A stretch of 64,000 nucleotides of DNA from Oscillospiraceae bacterium (lineage in GTDB: Bacteria; Bacillota; Clostridia; Oscillospirales; Ruminococcaceae). The notes under the pieces were generated by a model. The model was not told the origin of the DNA. It did no database searches and saw nothing but the letters and a program-made list of their open reading frames with translations. The first letter of the stretch is position 1, and every line of letters begins with the position of its first letter. Where the stretch lies: assembly GCA_017513135.1 (NCBI GenBank), contig JAFWDH010000016.1:62001-126000 (forward strand). The letters are read 5' to 3'. Both the position numbers and the translations under genes were made by a program. This document shows, in pieces, positions 23,599-32,740 of this stretch.

Positions 23599-25347
23599 AT
23601 GTACTGTTCAAACTGCGGCGCCAAACTGGATGACGGCGCCAAGTTCTGCCACGAGTGCGGAACTCCGGTCCTTCCTATCAATAATCCGCAGCTCCCGCAG
23701 CAGGAAGCTGCTCCCGCGCCTCAGACGCCTGCTTTCGGAATGGGTGAGCCTGTTTCCGCGCCTTCGGAAGCTCCCGTACTGCAGATGCCCCAGGGCACGC
23801 CTGCATCAGTGGATCCCGACCCGGCCGTCAGCGCCGCTCCGGTATTCGAGATGCCGCAGCCCGCTGCTTCTGAGCCTCTTCCGGAAGCTCCCTTCAGGCA
23901 GGATGCTCCTTCATATCCGGAACCTGTTCATTTCCCGGAGCCTCCGGTATTCCCCGGGGATGACGCTCCCGTGAGCGCTCCTCAGGCTCCCGTGTTCCCG
24001 AACGCCGGAGCGCCTGCTCAGTCCGCACCGGTGCAGTCGATGTACAGGGAGAGCACCAATACCGCGCCCACTCAGTTCTCCGGCTCAACGCAGTACAGCG
24101 GCGCGTCCGTTTCCGGATCAGGATCCGGAACTCCTCCCCAGGCTCCCAACGTTCAGTCGTACGACTACGGCCACAACGGAGCAGCAGCCGCGGGTACAAA
24201 GACGAAGAAAAAGCGCAGCTACATCCTGCCGATAATCATAATCTTCGCCCTGGTAGCCGTCGGATATCACTTCTTCTTCGGCGGCGGGTCGGATCCCGGC
24301 CCCGGTCCCGAACCGGATCCCGCGCCTCCGATAACCGTGACGGATCCCACCCAGCTCGACGAGTACAAGGAAGCGATCGCCGCGATGGAAGACGGGGATT
24401 ACGAGCTGGCAACAGAGCTCCTCGAAGAACTCTATGAAGAGTACGGCGACTCATATGACGTCTATCACAACTACTTCCAGGCGCTCAAGGAGCTCACGCT
24501 GCAGCTTATGGACGATGGCGACTATACAGAGGCGGAGCCCAGGCTGCACCAGCTGATATCCCTGTCGGACAGCAGCGGGGAGGATGTCGCAGAGAACTTT
24601 TATATGTCCTGGATAAGAGAGATACTTCAGGGCAACTGCGACGACGATATCTATGAAGTCGCGGAGAAAGCAAGGCCGTATCTCTCGGAAGAGAATCAGG
24701 AGCTGCTTGACACGATCCTCAGCGGCGTCACTGACACCACTCTTGCAGACATAGCCGGCATGATTGCCTCAAGCGCTGACGAGGGAAAAGAATACGAGGC
24801 CGCCTACATCATGTCAGCCTACTATGTTCAGATCTCCAGAGAGCTCGCAGGAGACTCCGGCGTAAAAGTCGACGTTGAAGGCATGAACTATCCGTCAGTC
24901 ATCTTCTATTACGATGACTATTACGATAACTATGCCGCGTATTACGGGTCTCTGGACGCCGGCGGAAAGCGCAGCGGCACGGGAACCATATTCACCTCCG
25001 GCGAATACGCTTCCGGAGATCCCTACCTCTATTTCTACTACTGCGGCTGGGAGAACGATCTTCCGAACGGCGACTTCGTTGAAGTCATCATAACCGGGGA
25101 AGAATACGACAGGACCTACGTCTACAGCGGAAAGCTCGCCGACGGCAGATACGTCGGAGATATCCTCGAGACCTATGAGGGCATGGAGTACAAGTTCTCT
25201 GTGGATGAGGACGGGCATTACATCGTGCTGGATACCGATGAGAACGGATACTACATCATCGCCTACGCGACCGACGGTTCCGGTCAGTATCTCTATGTCG
25301 GCGAGGACGCCCTTGACGATGTCGTCGGAGTGGATCTCTATTCCTGA
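23599..25347 (+). CDS. Zinc-ribbon, proline-rich, single-TM protein with MORN-like C terminus
   Basis: 582 residues. An N-terminal zinc ribbon (MYCSNCGAKLDDGAKFCHEC) is followed by about 150 residues rich in Pro, Ala and Gln, a membrane segment (about 206-227), a helical repeat region that looks TPR-like (EAIAAMEDGDYELATELLEE) and a C-terminal strand-turn region with degenerate MORN features (GKRSGTGTIFTSGEY, YSGKLADGRYVGDI). The ribbon is cytoplasmic if the rest is exported. Strong AcGGAGG site. Confidence 0.6.
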   Translation: MYCSNCGAKLDDGAKFCHECGTPVLPINNPQLPQQEAAPAPQTPAFGMGEPVSAPSEAPVLQMPQGTPASVDPDPAVSAAPVFEMPQPAASEPLPEAPFRQDAPSYPEPVHFPEPPVFPGDDAPVSAPQAPVFPNAGAPAQSAPVQSMYRESTNTAPTQFSGSTQYSGASVSGSGSGTPPQAPNVQSYDYGHNGAAAAGTKTKKKRSYILPIIIIFALVAVGYHFFFGGGSDPGPGPEPDPAPPITVTDPTQLDEYKEAIAAMEDGDYELATELLEELYEEYGDSYDVYHNYFQALKELTLQLMDDGDYTEAEPRLHQLISLSDSSGEDVAENFYMSWIREILQGNCDDDIYEVAEKARPYLSEENQELLDTILSGVTDTTLADIAGMIASSADEGKEYEAAYIMSAYYVQISRELAGDSGVKVDVEGMNYPSVIFYYDDYYDNYAAYYGSLDAGGKRSGTGTIFTSGEYASGDPYLYFYYCGWENDLPNGDFVEVIITGEEYDRTYVYSGKLADGRYVGDILETYEGMEYKFSVDEDGHYIVLDTDENGYYIIAYATDGSGQYLYVGEDALDDVVGVDLYS

Positions 25348-25372
25348 TCCCGAAGACTTACAGAACGATAAA

Positions 25373-25406
25373 GCAGGGAGAGCAATATGTTCTCCCTGTT
25401 TCTTTT
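25373..25406 (+). terminator. Intrinsic terminator
   Basis: CAGGGAGA (25374-25381) pairs with TCTCCCTG (25391-25398), followed by TTTCTTTT. Confidence 0.75.
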
Positions 25407-25430
25407 AGTAGGGTATATCGGTTCCGTTCC

Positions 25431-25439
25431 TGTTATAAT
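25431..25439 (+). promoter_or_regulatory. Extended -10 promoter for pepF
   Basis: TGTTATAAT with perfect -10 at 25434-25439, 32 bases before the ATG. Confidence 0.5.
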
Positions 25440-25470
25440 TAGAAGCAGATAAAATACCGGAGGTATGACG

Positions 25471-27273
25471 ATGGCGGAAGACAGACTCAGGATGCGTTCG
25501 GAGGTGCCGGAGGAGTTCACATGGAAGCTGGAGGACATATTCAGCTCCGATGACGCGTGGATGGAAGAATACCGCTCGCTGGGAGATATCCCCGTGAAGG
25601 CGGCGGAGTTTCAGGGAAAGCTGGGAAGCGATGCAAAGGTTCTTCTTGACTTCTTCAGGCTTCAGGACGAGATAGAGGAGAGGCTCAGCAGGCTGTTCGT
25701 ATACGCGAATGGCCGCAGCGACGAGGATACCGCCAACAGCTTCTATCAGGACCTCGCCGGAAAGGCGAGAGGAGTCATGGTCGCCATATCAGGCGCCGCG
25801 TCCTTCGCAGGACCCGAGATCATGGCGATACCGGATGACATACTGGACGGATTTTATAAGGACGAGCCTGATCTTGAGACCTACCGCAGAAGCATATATC
25901 TGATACGCCGCATGAAGGCGCACATGCTCTCTCCCGAATCCGAGATGGTGCTGGCGCTCGCGGGCGAGGCGGCAGCTTCTCCCGACAACATCGGAAGCGT
26001 TCTTCGCAACGCCGACATGAAGTTCCCGGACATCGAGAGCGCCGACGGCACAGCCAGGCAGATGACCGAGGACAACCTCCCGTTCCTGCTGGAGGATCCC
26101 GACGTCGATTTCCGCAGACGGGCGTTCAAGGCCTACTATTCCAGAATGGGAGAGTTCCGCAACACCTTCGCGGCGACTCTCGACGCCCAGTACAAGCAGC
26201 TCATGTTCTTCCAGAGAGCCAGGAGATACGGCTCCACGCTGGAAGCAGCCCTGGATGAGAACGAGGTGCCGACAGAGGTCTATACCAATCTCATAGACGC
26301 GGTGCACCGCAACCTGGACAAGATGTACAGGTATGTCAGCCTAAGGAAGAAGATACTGGGACTCGACGAGCTTCACATGTACGACGTATACGTGCCGATA
26401 GTCGGCGAGGCCGCGCAGAAGGTATCTTTCGAAGAAGCCAAGGATACGGTCCTCAAGGCTCTGTCGGTGCTCGGCGACGACTACACGGCTCTTCTCAGGG
26501 AAGGTTTCGACAAAAGATGGGTGGACGTCTATCCCAACGTCGGAAAGAGAGGCGGGGCATACTCCAACGGAAGCGGGAAGCCGCACCCTTACGTCCTGAT
26601 GAACTACAAGGACAACCTTGACAGCATGTTCACCCTGGCTCACGAGATGGGCCACTCGCTGCACAGCTGGTACAGCACCGCGAACCAGCCGCCCTGCACC
26701 GCGGATTACGTCATATTCGTCGCGGAGGTCGCGTCCACCTGCAACGAGATACTTTTGATGAGATATCTGCTGGACAACACCGATGACAGGGTACAGCGCG
26801 CATATCTGCTGAACCATTTCCTCGATTCCTTCAAGGGTACGCTCTACCGCCAGACAATGCTCGCCGAGTTCGAGCTGATGATGGGACAGATGGCGGAGAG
26901 CGGACAGTCTCTCACCGCGGACCTTCTCTGTGAGAGATACCGCAGTCTCAATGAGCTCTACTTCGGACCGGACATGGTGTCGGACGAAGAGATCGGCCTC
27001 GAGTGGGCGAGGATACCGCATTTCTTCTACGACTATTACATGTTCCAGTACGCCACCGGATATTCCGCCGCGGCTGCCATAGCCGACAGGATTCTCAGGG
27101 AGGGAGAGCCCGCCGTAGCGGACTACAAGAAGTTCCTCTCCTCCGGCGGCAGCGCGGACCCGATCTCGCTTCTTAAGATAGCGGGAGTCGACATGAGCAC
27201 TCCGGAGCCCGTGGACAGGGCGCTGTCGATGTTCGGTGAGCTCGTCGGCGAATTCGGGGAACTGATGACCTGA
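25471..27273 (+). CDS. pepF: Oligoendopeptidase F (M3 family)
   Basis: 600 residues, the usual PepF length. The zinc site HEMGH (residues 391-395 in LAHEMGHSLHSWYS) and downstream glutamate in EVASTCNEILLM are present, as are the N-terminal PepF helix region (FTWKLEDIFSSDDAW) and the C-terminal GxSLLKIAGVDM-like tail. A cytoplasmic metallopeptidase that cleaves short peptides. ATG 25471 is chosen because GGAGG is 7 bases upstream, against 1 base for ATG 25465. Confidence 0.93.
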   Translation: MAEDRLRMRSEVPEEFTWKLEDIFSSDDAWMEEYRSLGDIPVKAAEFQGKLGSDAKVLLDFFRLQDEIEERLSRLFVYANGRSDEDTANSFYQDLAGKARGVMVAISGAASFAGPEIMAIPDDILDGFYKDEPDLETYRRSIYLIRRMKAHMLSPESEMVLALAGEAAASPDNIGSVLRNADMKFPDIESADGTARQMTEDNLPFLLEDPDVDFRRRAFKAYYSRMGEFRNTFAATLDAQYKQLMFFQRARRYGSTLEAALDENEVPTEVYTNLIDAVHRNLDKMYRYVSLRKKILGLDELHMYDVYVPIVGEAAQKVSFEEAKDTVLKALSVLGDDYTALLREGFDKRWVDVYPNVGKRGGAYSNGSGKPHPYVLMNYKDNLDSMFTLAHEMGHSLHSWYSTANQPPCTADYVIFVAEVASTCNEILLMRYLLDNTDDRVQRAYLLNHFLDSFKGTLYRQTMLAEFELMMGQMAESGQSLTADLLCERYRSLNELYFGPDMVSDEEIGLEWARIPHFFYDYYMFQYATGYSAAAAIADRILREGEPAVADYKKFLSSGGSADPISLLKIAGVDMSTPEPVDRALSMFGELVGEFGELMT

Positions 27274-27313
27274 TTATCAATAAGCCGCATATACTTATAC
27301 GGAGGTACGAAAC

Positions 27314-28027
27314 ATGAGACAGCTTCTTATCGCAAGCATGGCTCCGGTGCTGTGGATCCTCACCGTGCTGGACGGATTCTTCATCAGAAGGATGTTCCTT
27401 CAGTACGCTCAGAAGAAGAGGGCGATCTCCCTGATAGTCGCCGTAATGTGCATAGGGCTCTTCTATGACTCGCTCTGCCTGGCGCTCGGAGCTTTCCTTA
27501 AGGAGAGCGCAGCCCTCAGGTTCTTCAGCCAGTTCCGCTATATTTTCCACCTGACCATGATCCCGCTGATCTTCCCGATCTGCGCGTATTCCCTCAAGGC
27601 AAAGAACGGCGTCAGGAAGGCGGTATGGTGCATCGCCGTCATCATTATGGTCATCGGTCTTGCGGCCGGCATACTCATAAAAACGGAGCCCAGGACCGTC
27701 GGAGCGATCACCAGATACGCCGAGGCTGAGGGAAATCCCGGATGGATAGACGGCATCGTCAGCTTCCTGGACATGTTCCCGGTATTCCTCATGATAGGCG
27801 TCGGAATATTCCTGTTCAGGAAGAAGAATCCCAACATGTTCCTCGCCGGATTCTTCATGCTCCTGTTCACGCTGCTCGGCATATTCCTCGGCAGGGATCC
27901 GTCCGGCGACAGGGCAAAGAGCCTCATGTTCTACATAAGCATGTTCGGTGAGGGACTTATGGTATACTTCCTGTGGAGATTCACCGAAAAGGACGAAGAC
28001 AGGGAAGAGACCGCTGAGCAGAACTGA
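27314..28027 (+). CDS. Multi-pass membrane protein of unknown function
   Basis: 237 residues with six to seven hydrophobic helices and an acidic C-terminal tail. The motif FFIRRMFLQYAQKKRAISLI and the CIGLFYDSLCLALGAFL segment are not ones I can assign. It lies between pepF and the PHP gene with its own good site (GGAGGT). Confidence 0.55.
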   Translation: MRQLLIASMAPVLWILTVLDGFFIRRMFLQYAQKKRAISLIVAVMCIGLFYDSLCLALGAFLKESAALRFFSQFRYIFHLTMIPLIFPICAYSLKAKNGVRKAVWCIAVIIMVIGLAAGILIKTEPRTVGAITRYAEAEGNPGWIDGIVSFLDMFPVFLMIGVGIFLFRKKNPNMFLAGFFMLLFTLLGIFLGRDPSGDRAKSLMFYISMFGEGLMVYFLWRFTEKDEDREETAEQN

Positions 28028-28054
28028 GCTGCTCCGCTGAACGAAAGGAAGCAC

Positions 28055-28933
28055 ATGGAACTTTCCGCCAAGATCGATCTTCACATGCACTCATCCGTGT
28101 CAGACGGCACGGACAGTCCGGCTGAGCTCCTGCAGAAGGTCAAGGATGAGGACATAGCCCTTTTCTCGGTAACGGACCACGACGCGGTCAAGGCCTGCAG
28201 CGAGATCATAAGCCTGCTGGACGGCGACTCGCCGGCTTTCTTCACCGGCGCCGAGTTCTCCTGCAGGGATGAGGACGGCAAATACCACATACTAGGATAC
28301 GGATACGATCCCGATTCTGACTCCATGAAGGAGCTCACTGACGCGGGACACGCTATCCGCATAGGGAAGCTTCAGAGAAGGCTGGATCTGCTTAAGGAAG
28401 AGTACGGGATCGAGTTTCCGGATCACGAAGTCGATGAGCTAAGGAAGCTGGACAATCCCGGAAAGCCTCATCTTGGAAACCTGATGGCAAAATACGGTTT
28501 CGCCGAGGACAGGAACACCGCCATAAGGAACGTCCTCAACAACCTTCACGTCAAAAGCGAATACATAAGGCCTGAGACAGCCATAGACTGCATCCTGCGC
28601 GGAGGCGGAATTCCCGTGCTCGCGCACCCTGCATTCGGCGACGGAGACCAGCTCATAATGAACGATGAGATGGACAGGCGGCTTAAGAAACTGACATCCA
28701 TGGGGCTTCAGGGAGTGGAAGCTTTCTATTCAGGCTTCTCGCCGAGACTCATGCAGGACATGATAGACTTCGCTGAAAAATATGGCCTTTACGTCACTGC
28801 CGGAAGCGACTATCACGGAAAGAACAAGCTGATAAAGCTGGGGGACACCGGCATCGACTACATGCGGGAGGTGCCCATGTCGCTCTACAGGTTCATAAGG
28901 GACATCCAGGACAGGATGTACGGGATCTTTTAG
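28055..28933 (+). CDS. PHP-domain phosphoesterase
   Basis: 292 residues. The PHP metal motifs are in order: DLHMHSSVSDGT, VTDHDAV, the E in GAEFSC, HILGYGYD, IPVLAHPAF and GSDYHGKN. This matches the TrpH/RNase AM-like group (nucleoside 3',5'-bisphosphate phosphatase or 5'-3' exoribonuclease). A trinuclear metal centre is expected. AAAGGAA site upstream; a terminator follows. Confidence 0.85.
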   Translation: MELSAKIDLHMHSSVSDGTDSPAELLQKVKDEDIALFSVTDHDAVKACSEIISLLDGDSPAFFTGAEFSCRDEDGKYHILGYGYDPDSDSMKELTDAGHAIRIGKLQRRLDLLKEEYGIEFPDHEVDELRKLDNPGKPHLGNLMAKYGFAEDRNTAIRNVLNNLHVKSEYIRPETAIDCILRGGGIPVLAHPAFGDGDQLIMNDEMDRRLKKLTSMGLQGVEAFYSGFSPRLMQDMIDFAEKYGLYVTAGSDYHGKNKLIKLGDTGIDYMREVPMSLYRFIRDIQDRMYGIF

Positions 28934-28961
28934 AGCACCGTCAGCTGAATAACAGGCATGA

Positions 28962-28992
28962 CCCGCCGGATACTGATTTCCGGCGGGCTTTT
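28962..28992 (+). terminator. Intrinsic terminator of the PHP gene
   Basis: CCCGCCGG (28962-28969) pairs with CCGGCGGG (28980-28987), then CTTTT. Confidence 0.75.
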
Positions 28993-29000
28993 CGCATACA

Positions 29001-29031
29001 GAAAAACTTCCCGGACCGAAGTCCGGGAAGT
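29001..29031 (-). terminator. Intrinsic terminator of the purine operon
   Basis: An 11-base perfect stem (29006-29016 with 29021-29031) with a 4-base loop; four T follow on the minus strand. Confidence 0.8.
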
Positions 29032-29055
29032 GATCGTATTCGCAAAAACGGAAGA

Positions 29056-29631
29056 TCAGCCGATCTTTCCGGGAAGCGGGATCCAGTCGAGAGAAACGAG
29101 CGGGATGCCCTTGTACTGATCGCGGTGCTCGCCCTCAAGCAGGGCGCATGCGATCACGCAGATCTCTACGCCGATCTTGCTGCACAGCTCCATCGCTGCG
29201 TCGATGGTACCGCCGGTTGAGACGACGTCGTCCATGAAGCAGAGCTTCTTTCCCTGGAAGCGGGCATATTTCTCCTTGCCGATCCAGAGCTCCTGCTTTC
29301 CGTGTGTGGTTATGGATGTTACTTCCACGCCGACAGGATCGATCATGAAAGACTTCCTGCTCTTTCTGAACTCAAGATACTCGTCGAATCCGCATTCCGT
29401 GCACGTCGCCTGTGTCAGTCCGCAGGATTTGGTCTGCACTGTGACGAACCCGTCGAAATCATAGGGAGCGAGCTTTTCCTTGAGCTGCGCCGCGGCTTCG
29501 CGGTTCCAGCGCGCTTCGCCGGTCATATCGAACGAGTAGATATAGAATCCGTCGCCGATATCGAGGAGCGGAAGATCTACTGAAAAATCGGGGGACAGAT
29601 GTACTGTATACTTATCTGACCAGTTCTGCAT
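29056..29631 (-). CDS. Purine phosphoribosyltransferase
   Basis: 191 residues. The PRPP-binding loop LCFMDDVVSTGGT is a textbook type I phosphoribosyltransferase motif, with TKSCGLTQATCTECGFDEYL as the flexible-loop region. The adjacent NCS2-type permease suggests a purine base such as adenine, hypoxanthine or xanthine. I start at 29631, where AAGGAG lies 6 bases upstream overlapping the end of the permease gene; an earlier ATG at 29658 would overlap that gene. Confidence 0.82.
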   Translation of the reverse strand: MQNWSDKYTVHLSPDFSVDLPLLDIGDGFYIYSFDMTGEARWNREAAAQLKEKLAPYDFDGFVTVQTKSCGLTQATCTECGFDEYLEFRKSRKSFMIDPVGVEVTSITTHGKQELWIGKEKYARFQGKKLCFMDDVVSTGGTIDAAMELCSKIGVEICVIACALLEGEHRDQYKGIPLVSLDWIPLPGKIG

Positions 29632-29641
29632 CTGCTGCTCC

Positions 29642-30793
29642 TTATACAAGACCGACATAGTGTCCGAAGAAGCGGGTGAGAACGCCCACTACCATTCCGA
29701 GGAACGGGTTCTGGGACCATGCGGTCACGCCTAGAGCCATGTAGCCGGAGATGGGATTCTCGGAAGCGGCGACTGCCTGGAGGTTGGGAGCAAACGTGAG
29801 GGCGAATCCGATGACGAGCAGGAAGCCCGAGATGCTCTGTGCAGGCAGGTACTTGCCGAGGCGGCTGACGAGTCCGGTGAGGACGAGGATGCCGCAGACG
29901 AGCATGAATACGATGCCGCAGGCCACAGGCCAGGGAGCGCCGGCTGTGCCGGAGATGATGGCTTCGATCGGAGGACCTCCGAAGAGGGCGCTGGGGATGT
30001 CAGCCAGGGAGTTGATGATGGAGAGGTGGTCATAGTTCTGTGACATGCCCGCGATGGAAGCGGTGATGCCGCCGAACGAGATGTTGGCGCCGATGTTCAG
30101 CATGACGATGCTGAGGGCTCCGAGGATAACGGTCATGTTGATGGTGGGCTTGATGAACTTGAAGTCAGCCCAGTACTCTTTCTTCCAGAATCTCCATTCG
30201 GTGCTGCTCTCCATGGGCTCGCGGCCTTCTTCCACGACTGTGGTCAGGTCGACGCGGCGCTTCTGCAGGAACAGGAAATCAAGGGTGGACAGCACGACGG
30301 ACACGAAGATGGTCCATACGACGCTGTTGGCGTTGCCGGTGGTCACGCAGATCGCGTATGTGACGATCGCGGATACAACGGAAACGATGGTGATGCGCTT
30401 CTCCTGACCGAACATATCCCAGGATACGCCGGCGAGGATGAGGCCGACACCGGACATCATGCCGGAAACGACTGCGGGACCTGCGAAATCGGCGATCTTG
30501 GAGACGCCGCCGCAGAGGCCGAGGATGGTCATGATGCATGTCGCCAGAAGGATGGAGCTGATGTTGTTGCGCAGGTTCTTCTTGACGCTGGCAACGGTGA
30601 TCGTCTCAGCCTGTCCGGAGATAGGCGTTACGGAGCCGGTGAGCAGGTTGCCGAGAGCTCCGATAAGGTATGCGAAACCGGTAGGCTTCAGCGCGAATCC
30701 GCGTGTCTGCGCATAGAGCAGCTGCGGTACGCCGTTGATGATAACGGCGATTACGGCCAGGATAAAGGGGCCGATCTGACTAAGAAAACCCAT
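29642..30793 (-). CDS. NCS2-family nucleobase permease
   Basis: 383 residues with about ten to twelve hydrophobic segments, including GLCGGVSKIADFAGPAVVSG and FGGPPIEAIISGTAGAPWPV, which fit the conserved regions of NCS2 nucleobase transporters. It is shorter than the usual 430-450. Together with the phosphoribosyltransferase it would import and trap a purine base. AGGAGG lies 6 bases before ATG. Confidence 0.75.
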   Translation of the reverse strand: MGFLSQIGPFILAVIAVIINGVPQLLYAQTRGFALKPTGFAYLIGALGNLLTGSVTPISGQAETITVASVKKNLRNNISSILLATCIMTILGLCGGVSKIADFAGPAVVSGMMSGVGLILAGVSWDMFGQEKRITIVSVVSAIVTYAICVTTGNANSVVWTIFVSVVLSTLDFLFLQKRRVDLTTVVEEGREPMESSTEWRFWKKEYWADFKFIKPTINMTVILGALSIVMLNIGANISFGGITASIAGMSQNYDHLSIINSLADIPSALFGGPPIEAIISGTAGAPWPVACGIVFMLVCGILVLTGLVSRLGKYLPAQSISGFLLVIGFALTFAPNLQAVAASENPISGYMALGVTAWSQNPFLGMVVGVLTRFFGHYVGLV

Positions 30794-31109
30794 GGAATAC
30801 CTCCTGAAAATAGTGGTGGATCAATTCTTATTCTGCTTTTGCGCGGACTCACTGTCAATGAATCTGAGCGGCTGTTGAAAATTGTTGTAGGAATGAACAG
30901 TTAACGCTGTTTCGGAGGAAATGAATTTATCCATTTTTTAACACTCTGTTCACAATTTTCCCGGCAGCCGGGACCTGTCCGCGACCGCACTTTACAGCCG
31001 GATGAGCGTGCGTGCCATGTTAACTTTCATTTTTCTTGCAGATACGTCCTGAGTTGTGTTTTAATATTCCTTGCGTGCCCAGGGCACAGAAAAGAAACGG
31101 AGAAACATA
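30794..31109. other. Divergent intergenic region
   Basis: About 316 bases without a gene. It holds the minus-strand permease promoter (30830-30858), a small AACAG/CTGTT inverted repeat (30896-30911) that could be an operator, a tentative plus-strand promoter (TTGCAG 31036-31041, TTTAAT 31060-31065, 18-base spacer) and a GTGCC/GGCAC hairpin (31075-31087) near the start of the queT transcript. I see no purine or preQ1 riboswitch consensus. Confidence 0.5.
30830..30858 (-). promoter_or_regulatory. Promoter of the permease operon
   Basis: On the minus strand: perfect TTGACA (30853-30858), 17-base spacer, CAGAAT (30830-30835). Confidence 0.65.
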
Positions 31110-31595
31110 ATGAGATCCAAGTCAGCCAGATTCATCACCATGAGCGCGGTGATCGCGGCGCTCTACGTAGTGCTCACCGTCGTATTCGCGCCGATATCCT
31201 TCAATGTAGCGCAGGTCAGGATAGCCGAGATGCTCACGATACTTCCCATGTTCACTCCCGCTGCCATACCGGGGCTGTTCATAGGCTGCATCCTGGGGAA
31301 CCTTCTCGGAGGAGCCATAGTGCTGGACATCGTCTTCGGAAGCATCGCTACCCTCATAGGAGCTGTAGGCGGATATCTGCTGCGCGGCAACCGCTGGCTG
31401 GTGCCCGTTCCGGCTGTCATCGCCAACGGCATAATCGTTCCCTTCGTCCTCAGATACGGCTACGGCCTCGATATGCCGATCGCCGTCATGATGCTCTACG
31501 TCACAGCGGGAGAGATCGTCGGATGCTACATCCTCGGACAGGTCCTGGCATCCGTCCTCAAGAGATACCCGCAGCTGTTCAGAAAGAGCGAGTGA
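31110..31595 (+). CDS. queT: QueT-like queuosine-precursor transporter (ECF S component)
   Basis: 161 residues, five to six membrane helices. The sequence MSAVIAALYVVLTVVFAPIS, then QVRIAEMLTILPMFTPAAIP and GCILGNLLGGAIVLDIVFGS matches the QueT family (queuosine precursor uptake with the ECF module). ATG 31110 has ACGGAG 7 bases upstream; the longer TTG start at 31071 lies at the predicted transcription start. No ECF ATPase genes are in the window. Confidence 0.85.
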   Translation: MRSKSARFITMSAVIAALYVVLTVVFAPISFNVAQVRIAEMLTILPMFTPAAIPGLFIGCILGNLLGGAIVLDIVFGSIATLIGAVGGYLLRGNRWLVPVPAVIANGIIVPFVLRYGYGLDMPIAVMMLYVTAGEIVGCYILGQVLASVLKRYPQLFRKSE

Positions 31596-31610
31596 TCCCT
31601 GACATACAGA

Positions 31611-31644
31611 AGAGCCCGGCACACCGTGCCGGGCTCTTTTTTTT
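31611..31644 (+). terminator. Intrinsic terminator of queT
   Basis: A 12-base stem (31611-31622 with 31626-31637), loop ACC, then a run of eight T. It also lies after the convergent minus-strand gene. Confidence 0.88.
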
Positions 31645-31657
31645 GCCTGCCGATCTT

Positions 31658-32713
31658 TCAGCCTGTGATCCTCTTCAGATATCTGTCGAAGTATCCGGAA
31701 GCATCGACTTCCGTGACGAGCGTGACGTTGTGCTCCTGATCGTTGCTTACCGCGTCATAGGTGAAGCCTTCCCTGTAGAAGATCACCTGCCCGAAGGTCT
31801 CGCCGGGGGAGGTGATGCAGCTTCCGTGGCATTTCACCGTGCTCCTGACGAATCCGCTGTCTATCGCGCACATCATCGCCATGCTGTCACAGTTCATGAC
31901 CGAGCCCTCCGAACCGTTCGATGCGTAGAACGCGCGCAGCTTTGAGAAGGAATCGGTGACGAACTCGCCGATCTCTCCGGAGATGAGCAGCTTAGCGAAC
32001 TGCCTGTCAGTCCACATGGCGTCGCCTCCGCAGACATCCAGTCCGATGACCGTTACGGGAATTCCGCTGTCCAGCATCCTCTTGTACGCCTTGGGATCCG
32101 AATACACGTTGAACTCGGCGACGGGGGAGGCGTTGCCGGGTCCCAGTCCCGCGGTGCCCATGGACCAGATCATCTTGACCTTCTTCATAGCCTCGGGATC
32201 CCTGTCCAGGGCGAAGGCTATGTTCGTCGCAGGTCCCAGGGAGATTATCTCGACTTCTCCGGGATTGGCCTTCACGGTATCGATAATGAAGTCTATGGCG
32301 TCCTTCTCCTGGGCGCTTCCGATCGGATGCACGAGCTCCATGTCTCCCATGCCGTCCTCACCGAACACGCTGAACGCATCGATCTTCTCTCCGCCGTATG
32401 TCTGGGCGGAGCCCCTGTAGACGGGAGCGGATGAGCCTGCGGTCTCAAGCGCCGCAAGCGCGTTCTGCGTAGCCTGTTCCAGGTCGACATTGCCGGCAAG
32501 GACCGTGACTCCCAGGATGCTGAGCTCGCGGCTCTTCGCTGCGAGTATCAGCGCGGAAGCGTCGTCTGCTCCGGTGTCTGTATCAATGATGACCTTCCTG
32601 CGGGGAAGGGCATCCTTCTTTCCCGTGGTGAGATGCCTGAACAGCGCAACTCCCGCTGCCGCGGCAAACACCGCCAGTGATCCAATCTTTCCGTATTTCG
32701 AAAGACCGCCCAT
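31658..32713 (-). CDS. Membrane-anchored nucleoside hydrolase
   Basis: 351 residues. The IUNH calcium motif is clear (KVIIDTDTGADDASALIL), with substrate-binding AEFNVYSDPKAYKRML and the late aspartate in NCDSMAMM. It should cleave the N-glycosidic bond of nucleosides. The unusual part is the N terminus: a hydrophobic segment (about residues 10-26, IGSLAVFAAAAGVALF) absent from cytosolic family members, suggesting export or anchoring. It lies 27 bases after the acyltransferase-like gene on the same strand. Confidence 0.82.
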   Translation of the reverse strand: MGGLSKYGKIGSLAVFAAAAGVALFRHLTTGKKDALPRRKVIIDTDTGADDASALILAAKSRELSILGVTVLAGNVDLEQATQNALAALETAGSSAPVYRGSAQTYGGEKIDAFSVFGEDGMGDMELVHPIGSAQEKDAIDFIIDTVKANPGEVEIISLGPATNIAFALDRDPEAMKKVKMIWSMGTAGLGPGNASPVAEFNVYSDPKAYKRMLDSGIPVTVIGLDVCGGDAMWTDRQFAKLLISGEIGEFVTDSFSKLRAFYASNGSEGSVMNCDSMAMMCAIDSGFVRSTVKCHGSCITSPGETFGQVIFYREGFTYDAVSNDQEHNVTLVTEVDASGYFDRYLKRITG

Positions 32714-32740
32714 TTCAAATGCTCCTTTATATTTCTGACG

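Noticed and set aside
30794..31109. Purine riboswitch before the permease or preQ1 riboswitch before queT
   Set aside because: I looked for the purine-riboswitch core and for preQ1 hairpin plus A-rich tail; neither is present. The queT leader hairpin has only a 3-base loop.
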